DNA of 64,000 nucleotides, taken from an uncultured Rikenellaceae bacterium (GTDB taxonomy: Bacteria > Bacteroidota > Bacteroidia > Bacteroidales > Rikenellaceae). Positions 44,674-53,662 of this stretch are shown here, piece after piece. The notes beneath the pieces are model-generated. The model made no database searches. It was not told where the DNA came from and saw only the letters and a program-made list of their open reading frames with translations. Every line of letters begins with the position of its first letter. Within the stretch, counting starts at the first letter, position 1. Location of the stretch: assembly GCA_946486375.1 (NCBI GenBank), contig CAMLTW010000008.1, positions 33,375 to 97,374 of the forward strand. Reading direction: 5' to 3'. A program made the translations under genes and the position numbers.

Positions 44674-45255
44674 TTACTTCGCAGCTTCGGCAGCGGCAGC
44701 GGCACCACGGGCGGCACGCGTCATCTTCACGGCACAAATGGCGGTGGTCGCCGGCGTCAGGACGGCGAATTTATCGAACTTCAGGTCGCCCACGAAAATC
44801 GACTTGCCCAGTCCCAGGTCGGTCACGTCCACGTCCAGCACGTCGGGCAGGTCTTCCATGTGTCCCGAAATCCGGACTTTCCGCTTGCTGAGCATGAGCT
44901 TACCGCCCAGCTTCACCCCTTCGGCCACGCCGTTGAGTTTCACCGGTACGTCGATAGCCACGGTCTTGCCCGGAACCACCCGGTAGAAATCCACGTGCAG
45001 CACGGCTTCGCTGACCGGATGGAACTGCACTTCGCGCATCACGCCCGACATTTTCGTTCCTTCGATATCGAAGTTCACGATGTAGGAATTGGGGGTGTAG
45101 AGCAACGGTTTCAAATCCCGCACGTCCACCGAAAACGGCACCGTTTCGCCTTCTCCGTAGATCACGCACGGCACTTGGCCTTCGCGGCGGATCCGCTTGC
45201 TTTCCTTCTTTCCGAACTCGGCACGCTTGGTGCCTTTCACTTCAATGGTTTGCAT
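44674..45255 (-). CDS. rplY: 50S ribosomal protein L25 (Ctc/TL5 type)
   Basis: 193 residues: N-terminal L25 5S-rRNA-binding domain (KRAEFGKKESKRIRREGQVP) and a C-terminal TL5/Ctc beta domain, with an Ala-rich tail. First gene of the rplY-pth-S4-DUF4924-prfB cluster. Confidence 0.96.
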   Translation of the reverse strand: MQTIEVKGTKRAEFGKKESKRIRREGQVPCVIYGEGETVPFSVDVRDLKPLLYTPNSYIVNFDIEGTKMSGVMREVQFHPVSEAVLHVDFYRVVPGKTVAIDVPVKLNGVAEGVKLGGKLMLSKRKVRISGHMEDLPDVLDVDVTDLGLGKSIFVGDLKFDKFAVLTPATTAICAVKMTRAARGAAAAAEAAK

Positions 45256-45376
45256 ACTTGTGTTTTTTCGAGGTGCTACTCAGCGACCGGCCGTCCGGAT
45301 TCCGCAACTGCGGCGTTTCCGCCCCTCGCGTTCCTCCTTCCGCGCCGGCCCGCCCCATCGCACCGGTTTGAGGGGA

Positions 45377-45409
45377 CAAAGGTAAATATTTTTACCGATT
45401 TTCCCCAAA
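45377..45409 (-). promoter_or_regulatory. Promoter of the rplY operon
   Basis: Minus strand TTTG (45409-45406), 21-base spacer, TACCTTTG (45384-45377), with a leader of roughly 115 bases. Confidence 0.7.
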
Positions 45410-45414
45410 CCCTA

Positions 45415-45444
45415 TTGCCGAAAATAATTTTATTCCTACCTTTG
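45415..45444 (+). promoter_or_regulatory. Plus-strand promoter without an obvious gene
   Basis: TTG (45415-45417), 19-base spacer, TACCTTTG (45437-45444), a full consensus match divergent from the rplY promoter. About 330 bases separate it from tRNA-Leu and no credible frame lies between, so it may make a leader or small RNA. Confidence 0.6.
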
Positions 45445-45582
45445 CATCCGCAAACAGGTTCTTTGCAGCGGGAAATGCGGTACCGACCGACAGGAAACGA
45501 AACGAATCCCTGATTTTCAACCGGTTGAACGAACTCGACAACGGAAACGGATGTTAAGAAAACGTTAAATCTTCCGGAATGA

Positions 45583-45614
45583 TTTGCAAAAAGGGATTTT
45601 CAGGTTTATCTTTG
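45583..45614 (+). promoter_or_regulatory. Promoter upstream of tRNA-Leu
   Basis: TTTG (45583-45586), 20-base spacer, TATCTTTG (45607-45614). The start would lie near 45621, about 158 bases before the mature tRNA. The leader contains three TTTTAGGTT copies at 45623, 45635 and 45653. Confidence 0.7.
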
Positions 45615-45778
45615 CAACGAAGTTTTAGGTTCATTTTTAGGTTAGTTAGTAGTTTTAGGTTAGTACAACGAAAAGACGTGGTTCGGAAGGCTTTAAGCCT
45701 CTCCACCCGCCTTTTTAAAAACTTCGGTTCCAAACGCGGACTCTCCGTCCTTTTCCCGTCATTATACAAATAACATTT

Positions 45779-45863
45779 GCCCAGGTGGTGAAATTGGTAG
45801 ACACGCTACTTTGAGGGGGTAGTGAGCGTTTAGCTCGTGCAAGTTCGAGTCTTGTCCTGGGCA
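45779..45863 (+). tRNA. tRNA-Leu (anticodon GAG)
   Basis: 85 nt. Acceptor GCCCAGG/CCTGGGC with A discriminator. Anticodon arm CTACT-TTGAGGG-GGTAG, anticodon GAG. Class II variable arm (TGAGCGTTTAGCTCGT) and T-loop GTTCGAGTC. CCA not encoded. Confidence 0.97.
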
Positions 45864-45866
45864 CTG

Positions 45867-45904
45867 AAAAACGGTTCGGAATTCATTCCGGACCGTTTTT
45901 ATTT
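45867..45904 (+). terminator. Terminator of tRNA-Leu
   Basis: AAAAACGGT with CGGAAT pairs with ATTCCG and ACCGTTTTT (45867-45900), one mismatched base pair inside, then TTTTTATTT. Confidence 0.9.
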
Positions 45905-46086
45905 CTATACAGGGTTTAAAAATAACTTTTTATCCACCACATCCGCAATGGGAAAAGATTCAAGCCCTGATGCCCGATCCGGACGACGACCGAGCATGGG
46001 CTACCCGGATCGGGAACCTTTTAGTAAAGGATATCATACTTCGGATTCGACCACGCAGTGAAACGATCAAATAACCCATTCATTTC
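45905..46086. other. Intergenic region between two terminators
   Basis: 182 bases with no recognised gene. A 37-codon frame at 45948-46061 (MGKDSSPDARSGRRP...) ends 25 bases before a second terminator but has no visible promoter or ribosome-binding site; it could be a remnant of a gene. Confidence 0.35.
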
Positions 46087-46116
46087 AGCCGGGGGAAATA
46101 TTCCTCCGGCTTTTTG
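46087..46116 (+). terminator. Plus-strand terminator hairpin
   Basis: An 11-bp stem (AGCCGG-G-GGAA paired with TTCC-T-CCGGCT) with a 3-base loop, then TTTTTG. No known gene ends just upstream. Confidence 0.75.
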
Positions 46117-46167
46117 TATCTCGCCGGTTTTATCCCGGCCATTCTTTCCGGCGTACGGTTTTTTGAC

Positions 46168-46175
46168 TATATTTG
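46168..46175 (+). promoter_or_regulatory. Probable -7 box of the third GH28 gene
   Basis: TATATTTG matches TAnnTTTG. About 155 bases before the ATG at 46332. Confidence 0.5.
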
Positions 46176-46331
46176 CAAATACGCCTTTTGAACCGAAATA
46201 CATTTCGATCCGGCTGCTGCCGACAGGACTCATCCCGGTATGCGCAGGATCGCACGGCCTTAAAACGGGCTGCAGGTATTTTCGGAAGACGGAAGGCCGG
46301 CGACAATCCGAAAAATCCAAACCCTACTGCG

Positions 46332-47633
46332 ATGAAATACCTTTTCTGTCTTCTGTTCGCCCTGACGGCTACCGCCGTTGCGGCCCAGCAAACTTTTCCC
46401 GACGGTACGCCGATCGAACCGTGGTTTTCCGAATACAAGCCCGTCGACCCGGCCGCACTGGGAAAACAGTTCGTCGTAACGGATTACGGCGTAGTACGCG
46501 ACAGCAACCTCGTCCAGACCGCGGCTTTGCAGGCAGTCATCGACCGGGCCGCCGGGCAGGGCGGTGTGGTGGTGATCCCGGAAGGGGTCTACCTGAGCGG
46601 CTCGCTCTTTTTCAAGCCCGGAACCCACCTCCACATCCGGAAGGGAGGCGTACTGAAGGGAAGCGACGACATTTCGAATTTCGCCATCGTCGATACCCGG
46701 ATCGAAGGCCAGTCGCTTCCGTACTTCGCGGCGCTGGTCAATGCCGACGGCGTGGACGGCTTCACCATTTCGGGCGAAGGCACGATCAACGGCAACGGCG
46801 AACGTTACTGGCGTTCGTTCTGGCTGCGCCGCAAGGTCATCCCCAAATGCACCAACATGGACGAACTGCGTCCGCGGCTGGTTTACATTTCCAATTCGCG
46901 CAACGTTCAGTTAGAGGGCGTGACCTTCAAAAATTCTCCCTTCTGGACAACGCACATTTACAATTCGCAGTATGTGCGGCTGCTCGATCTGACCATCATG
47001 GCTCCTTCCGAACCGGTGAAGGCTCCCAGTTCCGACGGCATCGACCTGGACGTTTGTTCCAACGTGCACGTCAAAGGCTGTTATCTCTCGGTCAACGACG
47101 ACGCCATCGCCCTCAAGGGGGGCAAAGGTCCCTGGGCCGACCGCGATTCCACCAACGGAGGCAATTACAACATCCTGATCGAGGACTGCCGGTACGGGTT
47201 CTGCCACAGCGCCCTGACCTGCGGCAGCGAGTCGATCCACAACCGCAACATCGTGCTGCGCCGCTGCCACGTCGACCGGGCCAACCGGTTGTTGTGGCTC
47301 AAAATGCGCCCCGACACGCCCCAGAATTACGAATACATCCTCGTGGAAGACATTACCGGGAACGCCAATTCGTTCCTGTTCGTGCGTCCGTGGACGCAGT
47401 TTTTCGACCTGAAAGGGCGCAAGGACATGCCGATGTCCTATTCTTCGCACGTGACGATGCGGAACATCGATTTGGACTGCGACACCTTTTTCAACGTCCG
47501 GCAGGCGGAAGACCAGTACAAGCTGTCGAATTTCACCTTTGAAAACCTGAACGTCCGGGCGAAGAACACGGACTGCGACCGCAGTTACGTTTCCGGGTTC
47601 GAGTGGAAAAACGTAACGGTTTCGCCCCGTTAG
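46332..47633 (+). CDS. Exported glycoside hydrolase family 28, divergent copy
   Basis: 433 residues from the ATG at 46332, which gives signal peptide MKYLFCLLFALTATAVAAQ. Beta-helix GH28 layout: SSDGIDLD (D235), NDDAIALK (D256-D257) and CHSALTCGSE (H292). The motif that is RIK in typical members reads WLK (322-324), so the substrate-binding arginine is missing. The three catalytic aspartates remain, so activity is likely but on a different galacturonide or related substrate. Standalone gene with its own promoter and terminator. Confidence 0.88.
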   Translation: MKYLFCLLFALTATAVAAQQTFPDGTPIEPWFSEYKPVDPAALGKQFVVTDYGVVRDSNLVQTAALQAVIDRAAGQGGVVVIPEGVYLSGSLFFKPGTHLHIRKGGVLKGSDDISNFAIVDTRIEGQSLPYFAALVNADGVDGFTISGEGTINGNGERYWRSFWLRRKVIPKCTNMDELRPRLVYISNSRNVQLEGVTFKNSPFWTTHIYNSQYVRLLDLTIMAPSEPVKAPSSDGIDLDVCSNVHVKGCYLSVNDDAIALKGGKGPWADRDSTNGGNYNILIEDCRYGFCHSALTCGSESIHNRNIVLRRCHVDRANRLLWLKMRPDTPQNYEYILVEDITGNANSFLFVRPWTQFFDLKGRKDMPMSYSSHVTMRNIDLDCDTFFNVRQAEDQYKLSNFTFENLNVRAKNTDCDRSYVSGFEWKNVTVSPR

Positions 47634-47654
47634 GGGTTAACGGTACCGACACAG

Positions 47655-47684
47655 AAAAGCCCGCGGAAATTCCGCGGGCTTTTT
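47655..47684 (+). terminator. Terminator of the third GH28 gene (probably bidirectional)
   Basis: A 10-bp GC-rich palindrome, GCCCGCGGAA/TTCCGCGGGC, flanked by AAAA and TTTT on both sides, so it could also stop minus-strand transcripts from infB. Confidence 0.9.
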
Positions 47685-47797
47685 CGATGACCGGCAAAGA
47701 TTTCCTCTTTACCGACTAAACAAGTGTAAAACGGATTTTTCTTACCGCTTGTCCTGCAACGGTAAAAGCCGCCGCCCGACACCGGACCGCCGATCCG

Positions 47798-50749
47798 CTA
47801 CGCTTTCTTCACTTCCACGTCTTCGTATCCTTCGATGATGTCTCCGACCTTCACGTCGTTGTAGTTCTCGATGTTCAAACCGCATTCCATGTTGGTCGTG
47901 ACCTCCTTCACGTCGTCCTTGAATCGCTTGAGGGAGCCCAATTTCCCGGTATAGACCACGATCCCGTCCCGGATGATCCGGATTTTCGTGTTCCGCGTGA
48001 TCTTGCCTTCCCGGACGATACATCCGGCGATGGTTCCCACCTTGGAAATCTTGAACGTTTCCAGCACTTCCACGGAGCAAACCACTTCTTCCCGCATCAC
48101 CGGTTCGAGCATCCCCTCGATGGCGTCCTTGATTTCGTTGATGGCGTCGTAGATGATGGAATAGAGCCGGATTTCGATCTCCTCCTTCTCGGCCAGCCGC
48201 CGCGCATTCGCCGAAGGCCGCACCTGGAACCCGACGATGATGGCGTTGGAAGCCGCGGCCAACAGCACGTCGCTTTCCGAAATCTGCCCCACGGCCTTGT
48301 GAATCACGTTCACCTGCACCTCTTCCTTCGACAGTTTCAGCAGCGAATCGGTCAGGGCCTCGATCGAGCCGTCTACATCCCCTTTGATAATGATGTTGAG
48401 TTCCTTGAAAGAACCGATGGCGATCCGTCGTCCGATTTCGTCCAGCGTGATGTGCTTCTGGGTCTTGAGGCCCTGCATCCGTTGCAACTGTTCGCGCTTG
48501 TTGGCGATCTCGCGTGCCTGCCGGTCGTCGTCCATCACGTTGAACGTATCTCCGGCCTGCGGCGCTCCGTTGAGCCCCAGCACCAGCACCGGCGTAGCGG
48601 GAGGCGCCTCGGTGATCCGCTTGCCTCGTTCGTTGAACATGGCCTTGACGCGTCCCGAATACGTGCCCGACAGCATCACGTCGCCGACACGCAGCGTTCC
48701 GGCCTGCACCAGCACCGTCGCCACGTAGCCCCGTCCCTTATCCAGCGTGGATTCGATAATCGTTCCCGAAGCCTTTTTATCGGGATTGGCTTTCAGATCG
48801 AGAAATTCCGCTTCCAGCAGCACTTTTTCCAGCAGCTTGTCCAGGTTGAGACCCTGCTTGGCGGAAATTTCCTGCGACTGGTATTTCCCGCCCCATTCTT
48901 CCACCAGATAGTTCATCGCCGCCAGCTCCTCCTTGATCTTGTCGGGATTGGCTCCGGGCTTGTCGATCTTGTTGATGGCGAACACCATCGGAACCCCCGC
49001 CGCCGAAGCATGGTTGATCGCTTCGACCGTCTGGGGCATCACGTTGTCGTCCGCCGCGATGATGATGATCGCCACGTCGGTGATCTTCGCCCCGCGGGCA
49101 CGCATGGCGGTGAAAGCCTCATGCCCCGGCGTATCGAGGAACGTGATTTTCCGTCCGTCGTCCAGGTTCACGCTGTAGGCTCCGATATGCTGCGTGATCC
49201 CTCCGGCTTCCCCGGCGATCACGTTGGTTTTGCGAATATTGTCCAGCAGAGAGGTTTTCCCGTGGTCGACGTGTCCCATCACGGTCACGATCGGCGACCG
49301 GGGCACCAGATCCTCCGGACGGTCTTCCTCGTCGGAAATCGCCTCCTGGATTTCGACCGTCACGAACTCGACCTTGTAACCGAATTCTTCGGCCACCACC
49401 ACCAGCGCTTCCGCATCGAGCCGCTGGTTGATGGACACCATCAGTCCGAGGTTCATACAGGCCGTGATGACATCGGTCACCGGAACGTCCATCAGGGTGG
49501 CCAGTTCGTTTACGGTCACGAACTCGGTCACTTTCAGAACGCTCTTTTCCATTTCCTGGCGTTCCATTTCCTCGCTCACCCGTGCGCTGGCCGCATCCCG
49601 CTTATCCCGGCGGTATTTCGCGCTTTTGGACTTGTTTCCCTTGGCCGTCAGGCGCGCCAGCGTATCCTTGATCTGCTTCTGCACATCCTCCTCGCTCACC
49701 TCCTGCCGCACGACCGGTTTCGGAGCTCCATGCGGTTTGCCGCCGCCCGGTTTCCGACGGTCGAAAGGCCGGTTACCGCCCTGGCCGCCGCGCTGTTGAC
49801 TGCCGCCCCCCGGTTGACCGCCTCCGGGACGCCCCGTACCGCGCTGCTGAGCGTTTCCGCCAGGCTGCGGTTTGGTCACATCCACTTTGTTATCCTTGAC
49901 GATCCGCTTCCGTTTTTCCCGGCGATCCCCCTGCGGACGCTTTTTCTCGATGCTTTTCAGGTCGATCATGCCCAGCACCTTCGGACCGGCCAGCTTCCCG
50001 CCCTCGTTGGGACGGAACACTTCGGTAGGCGCATCCGCCATCCGCTCGTCGTAGGTTTTCTGCTGGGCTTCCGCCGTAGCCATACCCGGTCCCGTCTGCT
50101 GGGGTTGCCGGGCCGCTGCGGACGCAGGAGCTTTTTCCTGCACTTTTTCCGTTGCCGGGGCTTCCGCCGCAGGTTCCGGTCGTTCCGGTGCAACCGAAGC
50201 CGCCGGCTGTTCAACGGCAGGAGCCGGTCGGGAAGCGACAGGTTCTTCCTTCCGGCTTTCCGTTACCGGCGGCACCTGTTCGGCATTTCCGGCAGGAACA
50301 CGCGTTTCAGCGGCTTTCTGCGCCGGAGCGCTCCCGGCTCCCCGGTTCCCCGCACCGCTTCCGCCGTGACGGGAACCGCGTCCCTCGATGTCGATCTTGC
50401 CGATGATTTTCGGCCCCTTGATCGCGGTCGATCCGGTCAGGGTGCCGCTCTTGATGATCACTTCGTCGCCGAAATCGTTCTCTTCCTTTGCAGGCACTTC
50501 ACGGGATTTGGCATCGAGGGAAACGGTTTCATGCTTTTGCTTGATCCGTTCCCGGATGTCCACTTTCTCCACACCCTTTCCGCCGAACTCTTTCTCAAGA
50601 AGGTCGTAGACGTGGGAATCGATGAGAGCGCTGGGGGAATTTTCGATCTTGACTCCCTTTTTCTCCAAAAATTCCACGATGGTCGTCTGTCCCACCTTGA
50701 ACTCGCGGGCCGCTTTGTTGAGTCTGAGTTTCTGTTCTTTACCTGCCAT
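47798..50749 (-). CDS. infB: Translation initiation factor IF-2
   Basis: 983 residues. N-terminal helix domain ([20 protein letters not shown]), then a long Pro/Ala/Gly/Gln-rich low-complexity linker (about 120-370, with GGxxGGG and [13 protein letters not shown]). The GTPase domain carries [14 protein letters not shown] (about residues 488-501), [12 protein letters not shown] and NKIDKPGAN, followed by domains II-IV. IF-2 brings initiator fMet-tRNA to the P site. Third gene of the rimP-nusA-infB operon. Confidence 0.98.
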   Translation of the reverse strand: MAGKEQKLRLNKAAREFKVGQTTIVEFLEKKGVKIENSPSALIDSHVYDLLEKEFGGKGVEKVDIRERIKQKHETVSLDAKSREVPAKEENDFGDEVIIKSGTLTGSTAIKGPKIIGKIDIEGRGSRHGGSGAGNRGAGSAPAQKAAETRVPAGNAEQVPPVTESRKEEPVASRPAPAVEQPAASVAPERPEPAAEAPATEKVQEKAPASAAARQPQQTGPGMATAEAQQKTYDERMADAPTEVFRPNEGGKLAGPKVLGMIDLKSIEKKRPQGDRREKRKRIVKDNKVDVTKPQPGGNAQQRGTGRPGGGQPGGGSQQRGGQGGNRPFDRRKPGGGKPHGAPKPVVRQEVSEEDVQKQIKDTLARLTAKGNKSKSAKYRRDKRDAASARVSEEMERQEMEKSVLKVTEFVTVNELATLMDVPVTDVITACMNLGLMVSINQRLDAEALVVVAEEFGYKVEFVTVEIQEAISDEEDRPEDLVPRSPIVTVMGHVDHGKTSLLDNIRKTNVIAGEAGGITQHIGAYSVNLDDGRKITFLDTPGHEAFTAMRARGAKITDVAIIIIAADDNVMPQTVEAINHASAAGVPMVFAINKIDKPGANPDKIKEELAAMNYLVEEWGGKYQSQEISAKQGLNLDKLLEKVLLEAEFLDLKANPDKKASGTIIESTLDKGRGYVATVLVQAGTLRVGDVMLSGTYSGRVKAMFNERGKRITEAPPATPVLVLGLNGAPQAGDTFNVMDDDRQAREIANKREQLQRMQGLKTQKHITLDEIGRRIAIGSFKELNIIIKGDVDGSIEALTDSLLKLSKEEVQVNVIHKAVGQISESDVLLAAASNAIIVGFQVRPSANARRLAEKEEIEIRLYSIIYDAINEIKDAIEGMLEPVMREEVVCSVEVLETFKISKVGTIAGCIVREGKITRNTKIRIIRDGIVVYTGKLGSLKRFKDDVKEVTTNMECGLNIENYNDVKVGDIIEGYEDVEVKKA

Positions 50750-50836
50750 ATTTTCTTAAATCTACTTTTCGGCTGTCGTGTTAAAATTCCTTTTCCTTTT
50801 TACGGTGCATGACACCCTGCCGCTCCCATAAAAAGA

Positions 50837-52066
50837 CTATTCAAATTCGGACTTCAGGATGCCGACCACTTCCCGGACGGTTTCCTCCTCCAGGTCGGTG
50901 CGCCGAACCAGGTCTTCCACCGGCAGTTCCAGCACGCTCTTGGCCGTGTCGCAACCGATCTTCTTGAACTGGTCGATGATCCACTGGTCGATTTCGTCCG
51001 AAAATTCGTCCAGATCCACGTCTTCCTCCTCCACTTCGCGGTACACGTCGATGTCGTATCCCGTCAGCATGCTGGCCAACCGGATGTTGAGTCCCCCTTT
51101 CCCGATGGCGAGGGAAACCTCGCTGGGCTTCAGGTACACCGCCGCCGTCTTGGATTCGTCGTTCAGCCGGATCGAGGAAATTTTCGCCGGATTCAACGCC
51201 CGCTGGATCAGCAGCTGAATGTTATTGGTGTAGTTCACCACATCGATATTCTCGTTCTTCAGCTCCTTCACGATGGAATAGATGCGCGAACCCTTCACGC
51301 CGACGCACGCCCCCACGGGGTCGATCCGTTCGTCGTAGGATTCCACGGCCACCTTCGCCCGCTCGCCCGGAATCCGGACGATCTTCTTGATGGTGATCAA
51401 CCCGTCGAAAATTTCGGGCACTTCCAGTTCGAAAAGCCGTTCCAGAAACTCCGGCGCCGTCCGGGACAGGATTATCGCCGGGGTGTTGTTTTTCATGTCC
51501 ACCTTGTACACGATGGCCCGGATGGTATCCCCCTTCCGGAAGAAATCGGTCGGAATCTGTTCCGACTTGGGCAGCACCAGTTCGTTGCCGTCGTCGTCCA
51601 GCACCAGCACCTCCTTTTTCCACACCTGGTACACTTCTCCCGTGATGATTTCGCCTACCTTCTCCTTATACTTGTTGAACAGGTTGGCCTTTTCCAGATC
51701 CATGATCCGGGCCGCCAGGTTCTGACGCAGCGAAAGCACCGCCCGCCGTCCGAAATCGGACAGCTTGATTTCCTCGGCCGCTTCCTCCCCCACTTCGTAG
51801 GTCGCATCCAGTTTCCGGGCATCCGACAGCGAAATCTGCGCGTTGGGGTTTTCCACCGCACCGTCCTCCACGATAATCCGATTCCGCCAGATTTCGAGGT
51901 CGCCTTTGTCGAGGTTGATGATGATGTCGAAATTTTCGTCGGTTTCGTATGTCTTGGCAAGCAGATGACGGAAAACATCTTCCAGTACCCCCACCATCGT
52001 AGCCTTGTCGATGTTCTTCAGTTCCTTGAACTCAGCAAAAGTGCTGACCAGATTCAGATTATCCAT
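50837..52066 (-). CDS. nusA: Transcription termination/antitermination factor NusA
   Basis: 409 residues: N-terminal RNA-polymerase-binding domain, S1 domain (GEIITGEVYQVWKKEVLVLD), KH1 (GACVGVKGSRIYSIVKEL) and KH2 (AIGKGGLNIRLASMLTGYDI). It ends with one short acidic helical region instead of the paired E. coli acidic repeats, as in many Bacteroidota. NusA controls pausing and termination. Confidence 0.97.
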   Translation of the reverse strand: MDNLNLVSTFAEFKELKNIDKATMVGVLEDVFRHLLAKTYETDENFDIIINLDKGDLEIWRNRIIVEDGAVENPNAQISLSDARKLDATYEVGEEAAEEIKLSDFGRRAVLSLRQNLAARIMDLEKANLFNKYKEKVGEIITGEVYQVWKKEVLVLDDDGNELVLPKSEQIPTDFFRKGDTIRAIVYKVDMKNNTPAIILSRTAPEFLERLFELEVPEIFDGLITIKKIVRIPGERAKVAVESYDERIDPVGACVGVKGSRIYSIVKELKNENIDVVNYTNNIQLLIQRALNPAKISSIRLNDESKTAAVYLKPSEVSLAIGKGGLNIRLASMLTGYDIDVYREVEEEDVDLDEFSDEIDQWIIDQFKKIGCDTAKSVLELPVEDLVRRTDLEEETVREVVGILKSEFE

Positions 52067-52151
52067 TTCCGTTATATTATCTTTTTAAACGTTCTATTCC
52101 TGCGCGGCTCCGGGCGATCGGTTCGTTCCGCCGCCTTCCGGCCGCCCCGTC

Positions 52152-52619
52152 CTACCTGAACTCGATCCGCTGCCGGGTCGTCTTGACTTCGGACAACGGA
52201 AACTCCCGTTCCACTTCCACGGTCTGTTTCCGCTTCTTCCCTTCGACCTCTTGTTTTTCGGAGCAGGTCACCCGGATCGCCTCTTCGGTCGCCTCAGACA
52301 GCGTTCCGATCGCTTTCTCTCCGTTTTTCAGCACCACTTCCACCGTTTTTCCCAATGCTTTCCGGTACTGACGGAGCAGTTTCAGCGGCTGCCCGATGCC
52401 GGCGGAAGTGACGGTCAGTTGGAAATCTTCCGTCTCCCGGTCGAACGCTCCCTCGATTTTCCGGCTCAGTTCCACGCACCGGTCGATCGAAACCGCCGTA
52501 TCGCTGTCGATCACCACCTCCACTTCGTTGGCCGGGCTCACCGCTACTTCGACCGGAAAAAGATCCGTGCCGGACACGAATTCTTCCACGATCGCCCTTA
52601 CTTTTTTAACATCCAACAT
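52152..52619 (-). CDS. rimP: Ribosome maturation factor RimP
   Basis: 155 residues, with VEVVIDSDTAVSIDRCVELS and VTSAGIGQPLKLLRQY (the E. coli equivalent is SPGLDRPL). Needed for 30S maturation. First gene of rimP-nusA-infB, the classical order. Confidence 0.92.
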   Translation of the reverse strand: MLDVKKVRAIVEEFVSGTDLFPVEVAVSPANEVEVVIDSDTAVSIDRCVELSRKIEGAFDRETEDFQLTVTSAGIGQPLKLLRQYRKALGKTVEVVLKNGEKAIGTLSEATEEAIRVTCSEKQEVEGKKRKQTVEVEREFPLSEVKTTRQRIEFR

Positions 52620-52670
52620 ATGCTAATTCAGCCGATTAAGGTTATCCGATTTCACCCGGTTCAACAAAAC

Positions 52671-52689
52671 AGGGGACTTAGCGTCCCCT
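52671..52689 (-). other. Hairpin in the rimP leader
   Basis: AGGGGAC/GTCCCCT, 7 bp with a 5-base loop, followed on the minus strand by GTTTTG. It lies in the predicted leader between the promoter (52745) and the rimP ATG, so it might act as an attenuator, though the T-run is short. Confidence 0.4.
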
Positions 52690-52744
52690 ATTGTATTATC
52701 TACCTGAAAATTCCGGCAGCTAACTCCCTCACACCCGTATGCCG

Positions 52745-52775
52745 CAAAGATACGTTCTTTTTGCAAAAAATCAAA
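52745..52775 (-). promoter_or_regulatory. Promoter of rimP-nusA-infB
   Basis: Minus strand TTTG (52775-52772), 19-base spacer, TATCTTTG (52752-52745): a full consensus match. Confidence 0.8.
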
Positions 52776-52856
52776 AAAATTTCCTAAACCTTTGAGTCAT
52801 ACGACATCTTATCCTCTTTCGAGAGCCGTCCGTACCATCCGGCGGCGACGTCCGAA

Positions 52857-53660
52857 TCACTCCACATCCTCGTCCTTCTTGCCGGGGTTGTAAGGTTTCA
52901 GGATCCCCCGTTTGGAACTGCGGATAAAACCGATGATTTCATCCCGCTCCGGTGACTGAGGCATTTGCTCCTCTACCAGATCGCAGGCCTTGGAGTAAAT
53001 CAGGCCGCTCTGGAACACGATCCGGAAAATCTCCTGAATTTCGGCGATCTTGTCCGAATTGAATCCGCGCCGGCGCAGGCCGATGTAGTTGGCCCCCACG
53101 AAAGAAATCGGCAGGTGGGCCGCCTTGACGTACGGAGGAATATCCTTCCCCACCAGCGAACCGCCGCTGGTCATGGCATGCGCTCCGACCCGACAGAACT
53201 GATGCACGGCCGTATGCCCGCCCAGAATGGCCCAATCCCCTATTTCCACCTCTCCTGCCAGCGACACCTGATTCACCAGCACGCAGTTGCTCCCCACCAC
53301 GCAGTCATGCCCGATATGAACGTAGGCCATGATCAGGTTATTGTTTCCGATCACGGTTTTCCCGCGCGCCGCCGTTCCCCGGTTGATGGTCGCGAATTCC
53401 CGGACGGTATTGTTGTCTCCCATTTCCACGGTCGATTTCTCTCCCTTGAATTTCAGGTCCTGCGGAATTCCGGCGATGATGGCGTAAGGATGGATCTTGC
53501 AGTTTTTCCCGATCCGGGCTCCGTCCAGAACGACGGCCCCCTGGCCGATCCAGGAACCGTCCCCGATCACGACGTCGGCGGCGACCGAAGCGAAGGGTTC
53601 CACGGTTACGTTTTCTCCGATCCGGGCGTCGGGATGAACTCGGGCTAAAGCGTCTATCAT
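52857..53660 (-). CDS. lpxA: UDP-N-acetylglucosamine acyltransferase
   Basis: 267 residues from the ATG at 53660 (MIDALARVHPDARIG); a TTG two codons earlier also fits and overlaps the fabZ stop. Left-handed beta-helix hexapeptide repeats cover residues 1-190, with the catalytic histidine in NNNLIMAYVHIGHDC. The helical C-terminal domain holds GLRRRGFNSDKIAEIQEIFR. It adds the first acyl chain in lipid A synthesis in the cytosol. Coupled to lpxC-fabZ. Confidence 0.97.
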   Translation of the reverse strand: MIDALARVHPDARIGENVTVEPFASVAADVVIGDGSWIGQGAVVLDGARIGKNCKIHPYAIIAGIPQDLKFKGEKSTVEMGDNNTVREFATINRGTAARGKTVIGNNNLIMAYVHIGHDCVVGSNCVLVNQVSLAGEVEIGDWAILGGHTAVHQFCRVGAHAMTSGGSLVGKDIPPYVKAAHLPISFVGANYIGLRRRGFNSDKIAEIQEIFRIVFQSGLIYSKACDLVEEQMPQSPERDEIIGFIRSSKRGILKPYNPGKKDEDVE

Positions 53661-53662
53661 AA

